This document shows, piece after piece, positions 54,654-63,066 of a DNA stretch of 64,000 bases (position 1 is its first letter; the number at the start of each line of letters is the position of its first letter). The translations under genes were made by a program, and so were the position numbers. Below the pieces are notes generated by a model. The model was given only the letters and a program-made list of their open reading frames with translations. It was not told the origin of the DNA and did not search any database. Where the stretch lies: assembly GCF_023555495.1 (NCBI RefSeq), contig NZ_JALCZO010000001.1, positions 496,001 through 560,000 on the forward strand, in the 5' to 3' direction. Source of the DNA: Polaribacter sp. Z022. GTDB taxonomy: Bacteria > Bacteroidota > Bacteroidia > Flavobacteriales > Flavobacteriaceae.

Positions 54654-55262
54654 TTAGCAACCTCCTTCTGCTGTTTTTTTCTTTTTTTGTCTTACAACAA
54701 TTCTTTTTTTCTTAGGTTTTGGTTTGTTAATAATTTTAGATCCTGAGTTTTTTAAAGATTCATTTATAAATGCATTAATGTCATTTTTATAAGTTTCTAC
54801 AGGACTATTTTTTGTAAAAAAGTTATTTTGAATATACTTTATTTCTAAGGTTAATAGTTTAATATTATCATAACCCAATTGAGATAAAAGCAGGTAAGGT
54901 AAATTTACTTCTTCAGGATTATTACCAAATAATAAAACCGTTTTATTTTCTTTTTTAAACGTTTTAAAAAGGTTTAAATTTTCTTCGGATAAAAATTCTG
55001 ATGGTTGAATATTAATTGCATTATTTAAACTTCCTTTTTCAAATTCAAATGTGTTTCTAATATCAATTAACACGTTGTTGGTATCAGAAATTTCACTAAT
55101 ACTAGCCAAATATTTATGTTGGGCTAGTATTTTTAAAGTTTGTTGAGATGTATAAACAAAAGTGTTTTTAGGTCTCTTAAAAGTAAAAAGACCAATTAAA
55201 ACTGCTAAAATAAAAAGTGTTGTAGCAATAGAAATTCGCTTCGTTTTTTCTAATTCTTTCAT
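54654..55262 (-). CDS. membrane-anchored rhodanese-like protein without catalytic Cys, C-terminal GGC tail
   Basis: A 202-residue protein with one N-terminal membrane helix (about 9-28) and a rhodanese-fold domain (about 45-150: NVLIDIRNTFEFEKGSLNNAINIQ). The active-site loop reads LLFGNNPEE, with no cysteine. A Lys/Pro-rich linker leads to the final residues TAEGGC, and that terminal Cys is the only cysteine in the protein. The domain and tail should lie in the periplasm. It is the last gene of the sulfur island and converges on the rubredoxin-fusion gene with 10 bp between stops. Sulfur binding through the tail is inferred. Confidence 0.85.
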   Translation of the reverse strand: MKELEKTKRISIATTLFILAVLIGLFTFKRPKNTFVYTSQQTLKILAQHKYLASISEISDTNNVLIDIRNTFEFEKGSLNNAINIQPSEFLSEENLNLFKTFKKENKTVLLFGNNPEEVNLPYLLLSQLGYDNIKLLTLEIKYIQNNFFTKNSPVETYKNDINAFINESLKNSGSKIINKPKPKKKRIVVRQKKKKTAEGGC

Positions 55263-55290
55263 ATCTTAATGTGTTTGTCTGTTTAAAAAT

Positions 55291-55947
55291 TTAGCAACCT
55301 CCTTCTGCAGTTCTCTTTTTCTTTTTAACAGTAATTATTTTTTTAGGAACTATTTTACGAACACTCGTTGTTTTTGCTTGATCTGGATAAGCAACACCAA
55401 AAAACATACTTGCAGCTTTTCTAGTTGCATATAATTCAAAAGTACTTTTTGGCATATTTTCATTAGGCATTTCTGGGTTTATTATTGTAGTAAACCATTC
55501 ATTCAATCCGCCTTTTAAAACATGTAAGTTGGCGTATTCTAATCTATTACAAAGTGCCCAAGCTTGATCTGCATAAAAATGATCATTAGAGAAAAAAACT
55601 ACATCAAATTGGTCTTGATTTAAGTAAGATTCAAACTCTTCATCTAACAATTTTTTTAACGGAATATTAATGGCATTTGGTAGTGTATAATTATCATAAG
55701 CTTCTTTGCTTCTTACATCAACTAAAATAAAAGAAGGATCTTGACTTATAATTTTTTCAGAAATTTCATCTGTAGAAATATATCTTTCTTGACTAATTAT
55801 ATTGCTTAACAATTGGTCTGCAAGTATGCCTTCATTCTTTTCGTATTTTGGCAGAACAACTAATCCTCCAGCAAGTATAATTAGTACAAATGCCATTACT
55901 GTGTATCTAAATGATCCTATTTTTGCAAGCTTTTTTTGATTCATCAT
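55291..55947 (-). CDS. membrane-anchored rhodanese-like protein with the same GGC tail
   Basis: About 218 residues from the ATG at 55947 (a longer frame to 56019 would overlap the YeeE gene). One membrane helix (about 15-33) is followed by a rhodanese domain (FILVDVRSKEAYDNYTLPNAINIPL), whose active-site loop is VVFFSNDHFYADQAW with no Cys at the nucleophile position. One other Cys lies in ALCNRLEY. After a second short segment the protein ends in Lys-rich sequence plus RTAEGGC, matching the neighbour's TAEGGC. It lies 13 bp after the YeeE gene. Periplasmic sulfur relay is inferred. Confidence 0.85.
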   Translation of the reverse strand: MMNQKKLAKIGSFRYTVMAFVLIILAGGLVVLPKYEKNEGILADQLLSNIISQERYISTDEISEKIISQDPSFILVDVRSKEAYDNYTLPNAINIPLKKLLDEEFESYLNQDQFDVVFFSNDHFYADQAWALCNRLEYANLHVLKGGLNEWFTTIINPEMPNENMPKSTFELYATRKAASMFFGVAYPDQAKTTSVRKIVPKKIITVKKKKRTAEGGC

Positions 55948-55960
55948 CTTGTTTTTAATA

Positions 55961-56551
55961 TTAATAGAATACCTTTTTAATCTTTTTTCTAACAAAATCT
56001 GCAACCACAAAAGCAACAATTGCTATTAAAGAAAATATAAAAATTGTCCAATAAGGATTCCATCCAAAAGAATCAATTAAAGTGATGTTTCCTAAGAAAT
56101 ATCCATTATAAATAGGTTCAAAAAAAGTATACAATTCAGAAAAAATAAAGATTCCAATAAACATTCCTAAAACATAAACCCAAGCATCTAATTTACCAAT
56201 GGCAACACCACATAAACTTGTTCCTGGGCAAAAACCACCAGCAATAAAACCTACACCCATAATTGCACCTCCAATTATTGCGCCCCAAATGTAAGTTGGA
56301 TGAATGTATAGCTCACCTACTTCTACATAACCTAAATAATCTAAATAATAAATTCCGATAACAGCTACTACTGCAGCAGTAAAAAACACTTTTAAAACAG
56401 CAAAATCGTATCCATAAAAAACACCTGCCATTTTTCTTGATGATGAAAATCCAGAAGACTCTAAAACAAACCCAAAAGCAATTCCAATACAAATAGCAAT
56501 TATGCTATCCCAATGAGAAGAAATGATGTTATTAGCAATTAAAAGTTCCAT
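55961..56551 (-). CDS. YeeE/YedE half-transporter A
   Basis: A 196-residue protein with five or six predicted membrane helices and the sulfur-transport-domain signature: GIAFGFVLESSGFSSSRKMAG near the N-terminus and GGAIMGVGFIAGGFCPGTSLCGVA in the middle, with two cysteines. YeeE-type proteins take up thiosulfate, and related PmpA/PmpB proteins carry sulfur compounds using such cysteines. It is half the size of full YeeE and is paired with the next half-protein. It sits 11 bp after that partner. Confidence 0.9.
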   Translation of the reverse strand: MELLIANNIISSHWDSIIAICIGIAFGFVLESSGFSSSRKMAGVFYGYDFAVLKVFFTAAVVAVIGIYYLDYLGYVEVGELYIHPTYIWGAIIGGAIMGVGFIAGGFCPGTSLCGVAIGKLDAWVYVLGMFIGIFIFSELYTFFEPIYNGYFLGNITLIDSFGWNPYWTIFIFSLIAIVAFVVADFVRKKIKKVFY

Positions 56552-56562
56552 AATTTATATTT

Positions 56563-57093
56563 TTAAATCCAATTTTTTCTAAAGAAATAAGCCACTAAAT
56601 AACCTGTACCAAAAATGGCTAACATGGTTATAAAACCACCTGTAGATAATACAGCCATTCCACTTAAAGCTGCTCCACTTGTACAGCCTCTTGCAATTTG
56701 GCCCCCTAACCCAAATAAAATACCTCCACCAAGAGCAAAAAGCAATCTTCTTTTGCTAGATATTTTAGGAGAATGTTGTACTCTCCATCTAATTCTTCCT
56801 GATAAACTTCCAGAAATAAATGCTCCAAAAAGAATTCCTAATGCTTCAAAAACCAACCAAGTATTCATTGGAGATTCATCTTCTTTAATAAATTTACTGT
56901 AATAGGCATTGTTTTCTGCATGAGTTGGTGCAACTTTGTCTACAATAGTTACCACACTACTTTTTATTGCACCACTTGCACCTAAGCTTCTACCCGTTAA
57001 TAAAAAGGTAAAAATGATGATAATTCCAAGTAGAAATCCTCCAAAATAAGGGTTCCAATAAATATGACTGTTTGTGTTTTTTTCTGTGCTCAT
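56563..57093 (-). CDS. YeeE/YedE half-transporter B
   Basis: A 176-residue partner half with about four membrane helices: one near residues 13-35, one at about 85-100, and a C-terminal group containing GGGILFGLGGQIARGCTSGAALSG with a single conserved cysteine. Together with half A it would rebuild a full sulfur transporter. It starts 10 bp after the nrfD-like gene, so membrane reductase subunit and transporter are co-expressed. Confidence 0.9.
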   Translation of the reverse strand: MSTEKNTNSHIYWNPYFGGFLLGIIIIFTFLLTGRSLGASGAIKSSVVTIVDKVAPTHAENNAYYSKFIKEDESPMNTWLVFEALGILFGAFISGSLSGRIRWRVQHSPKISSKRRLLFALGGGILFGLGGQIARGCTSGAALSGMAVLSTGGFITMLAIFGTGYLVAYFFRKNWI

Positions 57094-57103
57094 ATTTTAT
57101 AAT

Positions 57104-58066
57104 TTAATAAAGAAATCTTGTTAATTGTCCTGCTTCTACCATTACAAATCTGAATATTAATCCTCCTAAAATCACCAATAAAGCAGGCACCATAACTGGT
57201 ACTTTAAAACCTTTTAGTTCTAATAATTCTAATATTCCAGGAATAATTAAACCTAACAATACTACAAAGCCAAAAAACATAAGAGTAAACTCGCCATTTA
57301 CTAATAATTGCATTGCTTCTAATTGTACTTGAGAACCTGCATAATAACCCATAATCATGTGAGTTATTAAAGCCAATTCTATTATGATTAAGCCTAAATC
57401 TATTTTACCAAAAAGATGTTTTTCTGCTTTTGTTTTAGATAATAAAATAATTGCAGCAGCTCCTGTAGAAAGTCCAGAAACTAAAAATAATGGACCTAAA
57501 ATAGCATTGTTCCAAAGAGGTCTTGCGTTAAAAGCAGATAGTAAAATACCTGTATAAACCCCTAAAATTAATGCTAAAGGAATTAATGCATACGCAATGT
57601 TTTTTCTGTTTTTTATGATGAATTTTTCTAACGGATTTAAAAATTTAAGCTTGTTAAAAAGATTCAGTTTTGCTTCTATTTTTGAGAATGTATTTCTGTA
57701 AAAACTAAACGTCCAAAGAAAAGATAATGGAGTTGTAATTAACAAAACCCAAGCTCCCCAAGACATTGGAGATTCTATTCTAAAAGTTGTGTATAATTGC
57801 CATGTGTACAAAGGGTGTGTTAAATCGTACACCAAAGCCAAAAGACCTAAAGACAAGGCAATTGGAGGAATAATTGAGGCTGTTTTTACGGCTGTTGGAT
57901 ATTTTTCTTCCAAACCTAAAACATAAATTAAGGCTCCAAAAAATAAAATTCCAGCTGCTAATCCACCTAAAAAAAGATAGACAGATATTGGCCAATGCCA
58001 AATTTCTAATGAAGGGTCAATATTAGGAATATTTCTTCCGCTTGTAAAAATTTCTTCTTGTATCAT
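57104..58066 (-). CDS. NrfD/PsrC-type membrane subunit
   Basis: A 320-residue integral membrane protein with eight or nine helices. It has the NrfD/PsrC start IWHWPISVYLFLGGLAAGILFFG, and DLTHPLYTWQLYTTFRIESPMSWGAW in the quinol-site region. It would anchor the reductase in the membrane and oxidise menaquinol. It follows the ferredoxin gene by 6 bp in the order molybdoenzyme, ferredoxin, NrfD. Confidence 0.94.
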   Translation of the reverse strand: MIQEEIFTSGRNIPNIDPSLEIWHWPISVYLFLGGLAAGILFFGALIYVLGLEEKYPTAVKTASIIPPIALSLGLLALVYDLTHPLYTWQLYTTFRIESPMSWGAWVLLITTPLSFLWTFSFYRNTFSKIEAKLNLFNKLKFLNPLEKFIIKNRKNIAYALIPLALILGVYTGILLSAFNARPLWNNAILGPLFLVSGLSTGAAAIILLSKTKAEKHLFGKIDLGLIIIELALITHMIMGYYAGSQVQLEAMQLLVNGEFTLMFFGFVVLLGLIIPGILELLELKGFKVPVMVPALLVILGGLIFRFVMVEAGQLTRFLY

Positions 58067-58072
58067 ATCAAA

Positions 58073-58606
58073 TTATATTAGGTAAAATACATGTGGATTT
58101 GTTCCTGCTTCTGGAGCTAATGTTTTGTGTTTTCTGTTTTTTAATAACAAAGAAACTTCACTATTAGGGTTGTCTAAATCTCCAAAATACATACACTTTG
58201 TTGGGCAAACAGAAACACAAGCAGGTAGTTGCCCTTTTTGCAATCTGTGATGACAAAAAGTACATTTATCTACATGTCCATCTGGATGTTGATAACGTGC
58301 ATCATAAGGACAAGATTCTATACAAGCACCACATCCAATACATTCATCTGCAGTAACTAAAACAATACCTCCCTCAACTATATGACTTGCTCCAGTAGGG
58401 CAACATCTAACACAAGGTGCAGTTGCACAATGGTTACATCTTTCAGATTTTAGTTCTAAAACAATGTTAGGGTAGGTTCCATCTACAGTTTCTGTAATCC
58501 AATCTCTACAGTAGCCAATGGGCACATCATTTTCTGTTTGACATGCAACCACACAATCACTACATCCAACACATTTTAAAGTGTCAATTACCATGGCATA
58601 TCTCAT
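58073..58606 (-). CDS. four-cluster ferredoxin subunit of molybdoenzyme (PhsB/PsrB type)
   Basis: A 177-residue iron-sulfur protein with sixteen cysteines arranged for four [4Fe-4S] clusters: CVGCSDCVVAC, CNHCATAPCVRCC, CIGCGACIESC and CTFCHHRLQKG...CVSVC. It passes electrons from the NrfD subunit to the catalytic subunit. It has no Tat signal of its own, consistent with co-export with the catalytic subunit. It sits 2 bp after the catalytic gene. Confidence 0.95.
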   Translation of the reverse strand: MRYAMVIDTLKCVGCSDCVVACQTENDVPIGYCRDWITETVDGTYPNIVLELKSERCNHCATAPCVRCCPTGASHIVEGGIVLVTADECIGCGACIESCPYDARYQHPDGHVDKCTFCHHRLQKGQLPACVSVCPTKCMYFGDLDNPNSEVSLLLKNRKHKTLAPEAGTNPHVFYLI

Positions 58607-58608
58607 AT

Positions 58609-60846
58609 CTATGAATTTTTATGTGGGTTTTCAGTTAATATTGTAACAAAGTTTCCTCTCATTCCTGTTCCTCCCATAATTGGGTCGTCCATTGTTTTAG
58701 AAATCATTTGTGTATCATTTATACCTTTACCAAAGGCTCTTGTTAATTTTTTATTGTCATGACCAAAACCATGAACCATGTATACAGAATCCCATCTTAC
58801 ACGTTCTGTAACTCTTACTTTTATTGAAAATGTTGAGGTATTATTATCTTGATTTTTTAACCAAACAGATTGCCCAGTTTTTAAACCAATAATTCTTGCA
58901 ACTTTCGGGTTTACCCAAAGATTATTTTCGCTTTTTAAATCATTTAAATTAGGATTATTGGCAGTTCTACTAAACGTGTGCATTGGTGCTCTACCATAAT
59001 TTAATCTATAAAAACCTTGAGGAGGTTCTGGGTGTTTTGTGTAAACTGGCATTGGGTCAAAACCAAGACTTTCTAATTCTTTAGAATAAAACTCTATTTT
59101 TCCACTATCTGTTGGAAATTCATAATTTTCATCTTCTTCTAAATACAATGGTCTTGATTTTCTAGGGAAATTTTTCACCCCAATTTTTTCCATTTCTTCT
59201 AATGAAGTGCCCATTTTTTGCAATTGCCACTCTATGACTTCTTTGTAGTCACTATATCTAAAATAATCACCTAAACCAATACGTTCTCCAATTTGTTTGG
59301 CAACCCACCAACCTGGTTTTGATTCGTATTTTGGTTTAACAGCAGGAATTCTTACAGCAATAGAAGGTTCTCTGTTTGTAGATGATCTAATTCCATCAAA
59401 ACGTTCTAAATACGTGCATTCTGGTAAAACAACATCAGCATAACCTGTAATATCCATTGGCATTGTGTCTAAAACCACCATAAAATCTAATTCATCCATA
59501 GCTTTTTCTAAAAGCTTTTTATTAGGAATTGATTTGGTAATATTTGTACCAGCAACCATCATTGCTTTTACAGGATATTTATTGTCTTTACTTGGTATTG
59601 CACATTTTATTACTTCTGTTGTAATTCCCATTTGTGCTAAAGGAAATTTTTCTCCAATATCGCTCCAATCCCATTTTGGATGTGGGTATTTTGGGTGTGG
59701 ATATTTAGGAACACTAATTTTTTCTTTAAAATAAAATCCTCCACGTCTTCCCCAAGAACCTAACAATCCGTTTAAAATTGCCATTGCTCTTGCACGTTGA
59801 GTATCATCTCCATACCAACTTACATGACGACCTGGGTGAATAATTACTGAAGGAGCTGCATGCGCCATTTCTCTTGCAGTTTTTCTAATTTCTTCTGGCT
59901 TTATAGTTGTAATTCCATAAGCCCATTCAGGAGTAAAATTGGCAACATGTTTTTTTAATTCATCAAAACCTGTAGCGTACTTTTTAACGTATGCTTTATC
60001 GTAAATACCTTCTTCAATAATTACGTTCATCCATGCTAACATTAAAGCAATATCTGTTGCAGGTTTTATAGCTAACCAATATTGAGATTTACTTGCTGCA
60101 GTAGAAAACCTTGGATCTACAGTAATAATTGTGGCTTTGTTATCTATGGCATCAGACATTTCTTGTACTTGCGAGTTGTGCATGTTTTCACCAATATGAG
60201 AACCAATTAAAACCAAGCATTTTGTGTCTCTAATATCTGTTGGTTCTGGAGATCCAATCCAAGAACCAAAAGTTAGGTTAAATCCAGTTTCTCTTGCACC
60301 TCTACATTGTGCATATGCAGGTTCTGCAATAGTGTCTGAACCATAAGCTTTAAATAAATGTTCTAAATGTTTTCCTGGAGAACCATGTTTTAATAAGGCA
60401 AAAGATTCTGCTCCATATTTTTCTTTGATACTTTTAAATTTTGAGGCAATTAAATCTAAGGCTTCATCCCAAGAAGCTTCTTTAAAAGTTTCTTCTCCAT
60501 TAACTATTGTTCTAATTAAAGGGGTTTTTAAACGGTCTTCATCATGATACATTCCTACACCACCTGTTCCTCTAGGACAAAGACGACCAAAACAATGAGG
60601 GTCATTATCATTTCCAATAATTTTTTTGATGTTATTATTCTCATCAGAATATGCCCAAGCTGCACATTTCCAAAAACAAACTTCACAATAAGTTGCAGTT
60701 TTTTTAAAATTCTTTGCAATACTTTGTGTTGTTTTTTCTGTTAAATATGAATTGTTTCCAAAAAGGTTAAATGCTGATGTTGAGGCAAATGCACCTCCTA
60801 ATCCTAATGCAGAAATTTTTATAAATTTTCTTCTTGAAGTTGTCAT
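58609..60846 (-). CDS. Tat-exported molybdopterin oxidoreductase, thiosulfate/polysulfide reductase family
   Basis: A 745-residue catalytic subunit of the DMSO reductase family. The Tat signal is SRRKFIKISALGLGGAF (residues 4-20). 4Fe-4S ligands are C54, C57, C61 and C90. The putative Mo ligand is C181 (YAQCRGARETG), as in PhsA/PsrA. The C-terminal pterin-binding domain contains LNYGRAPMHTFSRTANNP. Thiosulfate, polysulfide or tetrathionate is the most likely substrate, judged from the Cys ligand, subunit set and neighbouring sulfur genes; arsenate or others are not excluded. Transcription starts from the regulatory gap shared with the cytochrome gene. Confidence 0.92.
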   Translation of the reverse strand: MTTSRRKFIKISALGLGGAFASTSAFNLFGNNSYLTEKTTQSIAKNFKKTATYCEVCFWKCAAWAYSDENNNIKKIIGNDNDPHCFGRLCPRGTGGVGMYHDEDRLKTPLIRTIVNGEETFKEASWDEALDLIASKFKSIKEKYGAESFALLKHGSPGKHLEHLFKAYGSDTIAEPAYAQCRGARETGFNLTFGSWIGSPEPTDIRDTKCLVLIGSHIGENMHNSQVQEMSDAIDNKATIITVDPRFSTAASKSQYWLAIKPATDIALMLAWMNVIIEEGIYDKAYVKKYATGFDELKKHVANFTPEWAYGITTIKPEEIRKTAREMAHAAPSVIIHPGRHVSWYGDDTQRARAMAILNGLLGSWGRRGGFYFKEKISVPKYPHPKYPHPKWDWSDIGEKFPLAQMGITTEVIKCAIPSKDNKYPVKAMMVAGTNITKSIPNKKLLEKAMDELDFMVVLDTMPMDITGYADVVLPECTYLERFDGIRSSTNREPSIAVRIPAVKPKYESKPGWWVAKQIGERIGLGDYFRYSDYKEVIEWQLQKMGTSLEEMEKIGVKNFPRKSRPLYLEEDENYEFPTDSGKIEFYSKELESLGFDPMPVYTKHPEPPQGFYRLNYGRAPMHTFSRTANNPNLNDLKSENNLWVNPKVARIIGLKTGQSVWLKNQDNNTSTFSIKVRVTERVRWDSVYMVHGFGHDNKKLTRAFGKGINDTQMISKTMDDPIMGGTGMRGNFVTILTENPHKNS

Positions 60847-60897
60847 ATATTTCAGTTTTTCGGTTAGTAAATATAGACTGATTGTAGATTTGTATTT

Positions 60898-60911
60898 ATG
60901 ATAAATATCAT
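60898..60911. promoter_or_regulatory. FNR-type box
   Basis: ATGATAAATATCAT has the TGAT-N4-ATCA core of FNR sites (consensus TTGAT-N4-ATCAA). It is centred about 58 bp before the molybdoenzyme start codon. An FNR-like regulator gene lies at 63067-63819. Confidence 0.65.
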
Positions 60912-60928
60912 CAAATCAGTGATTTGTG

Positions 60929-60944
60929 TGTAACAAATGTTACA
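60929..60944. promoter_or_regulatory. Crp/Fnr-superfamily palindrome GTAAC-N4-GTTAC
   Basis: TGTAACAAATGTTACA is a perfect inverted repeat with 6-bp arms. The GTAAC-N4-GTTAC core is the form I recall as the HcpR motif in Bacteroidetes and Clostridia. It lies between the molybdoenzyme and cytochrome genes, about 76 bp before the predicted cytochrome transcript start. Confidence 0.65.
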
Positions 60945-60998
60945 AAACAATTAATTTTAAAAATGTAAACAATAAGAAAAAAGTCTTTGTAAATATTG

Positions 60999-61006
60999 TA
61001 AATTTG
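60999..61006 (+). promoter_or_regulatory. cytochrome gene -7 element
   Basis: TAAATTTG matches TAnnTTTG and lies 18 bp before the ATG of the multihaem cytochrome. No obvious -33 TTG is present at the right distance, in line with activator dependence. Confidence 0.55.
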
Positions 61007-61023
61007 ATGAACCAGATTAATTA

Positions 61024-62952
61024 ATGAAGACTAAAAATAAATCCAAATTATTCTTATTAATAACAGTTTTGTTATTTTCTAGCTTGTATTTTTTAAAACA
61101 CAAATCGTTTTTTAAGGAAGATGGAGAATATAAAAAAGTTTATAATAATGAGCATTTTAACTCTAAAATAGCTTCATCTGAATCTTGTTTTTTATGTCAT
61201 CAAAATACAAAAGGATATTCTAAACACCATAATCCAGAACTTATAGGTTGTGCTAGTTGTCATTTAGGTAATACAAATTCTTCTGATAAAGAAGAAGCTC
61301 ATAAAAACATGGTTTTAATACCAGGAAATTTGGTGGATGCAAAACAAACTTGTGGTACTTGTCATGCAAGTGAATTACATAAGGTTGAAAATTCATTAAT
61401 GACTACAAATAGTGGAATTGTTGCAGTTGATAAATATTTTTTTGGTGAAGCTGATAGTTTAGATTATCATTATCATATACAAGAAATTAAAAACTCTGCT
61501 TCAGATAAACATTTAAGAGATTTATGTGCAAATTGTCATTTAGGAGCTAAGAAAACTACGTTTGGAGCTATAAATCAAATGAGTAGAGGAGGAGGTTGTA
61601 ATGCTTGTCATTTAAATTATTCTAAAGAAGCAAAACAAGATTTAGAAAAATATTTATCTTCTAATAAAAAAGAAATTCCGCTAACACATCCTTCAACAGA
61701 TGTTTTTGTGAGTGATACTCATTGTTTTGGTTGTCATAGTAGATCAAGCAGAATTTCTACAAATTATATGGGTTTGCAAGAAACTTTATTAGAAGAAGAT
61801 GATTTAGCAATTAATACAAAATATAAAGTTTTAGAAGATAAACGTGTTTATAAATATATAGAAGAAGATGTACATCATGCTAAAGGAATGTTGTGTATAG
61901 ATTGTCATTCTTCTCATGAAGTAATGGGTGATGGAATAAAATATGCACATGCAGAAGATGCAGTAAAAATTCAATGTGCAGATTGTCATTTTAAAGAAAA
62001 TCCAAATACAATTCCTTTTGATTCTTTAGATGTAGAAAGTAAACTTGTTTTTTATCATAGAGATTATAAGCATCAAGATAAACCAATAATTGCGGTTAAA
62101 AAGGATAAACATCCATTGGTTAATACATATATTGATAGTTTAGGAAATGCATTTTTAATTGGTAAAAAAGATGGAAAAATTCATGCTTTAACTCCTCAAG
62201 GAGATGTTTGTTCTAGAGACAATGCCCATAAAAATGTAAGTTGTGCTTCTTGCCATTCTTCATGGACTTCACGTTGTATAGGTTGCCATAATGCTTTTGA
62301 TAAAGATGAAAAAAATGCTTTTGATTTATTAGACAAAGAATTTACAAAAGGTCAATGGAAAGAATATGTTGCAGAGTTTTCTTCTTCACAACCTACAATG
62401 GGAGTTAGGGAGCATAAAAATGAAAAAATAATTGAACCAGCAATTCCAGGAATGATTATGACAATTGATTTAGCAAGTTTTAATGATGATGTTAAAAAAG
62501 AATCACAATTGTTTCATAGGTTATATGCACCTAATTCTCCACATACCACAACAAAAGAAGTGAGAGATTGTAAATCATGTCATTCAAATTCTGCTACTCT
62601 AGGATATGGAAAAGGTGCTCTAGTTTATGAAATTAAAGAAAATGTTGGTAAATGGAAATTTATACCAGAATACGAATTGAATAAAAATGATAATTTACCA
62701 GAAGATGCTTGGGTTCCTTTTTTAATAAAGACTGATAAAAAAACAGTAAACTCTACAAGGTCAGATTTTAGACCTTTTACTGTAAAAGAACAACAAAAAC
62801 TGTTGTTGGTTGGTGCTTGTTTGCAATGCCATAAAGATGATTCTAAAGTAATGAATGAAACTATAGCATTTGGATTAAAGCCCATCATAAAAAAAGTAAA
62901 ACCAACTTGTATTTTGCCTAAAGACTTTGTGATTTCAGCAATTCTAGATTAA
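61024..62952 (+). CDS. dodecahaem c-type cytochrome
   Basis: A 642-residue protein with an N-terminal membrane anchor or signal (about 8-24) and twelve C-x-x-C-H haem-binding motifs, in order CFLCH, CASCH, CGTCH, CANCH, CNACH, CFGCH, CIDCH, CADCH, CASCH, CIGCH, CKSCH and CLQCH. Many extra His residues can serve as distal ligands. It matches no single named cytochrome family that I can recognise. Its divergent position beside the molybdoenzyme operon, with shared regulatory sites, suggests periplasmic electron exchange with that system. Confidence 0.9.
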   Translation: MKTKNKSKLFLLITVLLFSSLYFLKHKSFFKEDGEYKKVYNNEHFNSKIASSESCFLCHQNTKGYSKHHNPELIGCASCHLGNTNSSDKEEAHKNMVLIPGNLVDAKQTCGTCHASELHKVENSLMTTNSGIVAVDKYFFGEADSLDYHYHIQEIKNSASDKHLRDLCANCHLGAKKTTFGAINQMSRGGGCNACHLNYSKEAKQDLEKYLSSNKKEIPLTHPSTDVFVSDTHCFGCHSRSSRISTNYMGLQETLLEEDDLAINTKYKVLEDKRVYKYIEEDVHHAKGMLCIDCHSSHEVMGDGIKYAHAEDAVKIQCADCHFKENPNTIPFDSLDVESKLVFYHRDYKHQDKPIIAVKKDKHPLVNTYIDSLGNAFLIGKKDGKIHALTPQGDVCSRDNAHKNVSCASCHSSWTSRCIGCHNAFDKDEKNAFDLLDKEFTKGQWKEYVAEFSSSQPTMGVREHKNEKIIEPAIPGMIMTIDLASFNDDVKKESQLFHRLYAPNSPHTTTKEVRDCKSCHSNSATLGYGKGALVYEIKENVGKWKFIPEYELNKNDNLPEDAWVPFLIKTDKKTVNSTRSDFRPFTVKEQQKLLLVGACLQCHKDDSKVMNETIAFGLKPIIKKVKPTCILPKDFVISAILD

Positions 62953-63024
62953 CTTTTTTTGGTTTTGATAATATTAGATACTAATTTTAAGATACTACTA
63001 AAAATAAGTATAAATTTTAAATAT

Positions 63025-63046
63025 TAAGTATTATTACGTAGTTTTG
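63025..63046 (+). promoter_or_regulatory. operator/promoter of the FNR-like gene
   Basis: TAAGTATTATTACGTA (63025-63040) matches the narK operator at 13 of 16 positions and overlaps -7 TAGTTTTG (63039-63046) exactly as at nirB and narK. It contains a TACGTA hexamer. The transcript start would be near 63053, only about 14 nt before the TTG start codon. Confidence 0.6.
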
Positions 63047-63066
63047 TTTGGTAAATTGTATTCAAG

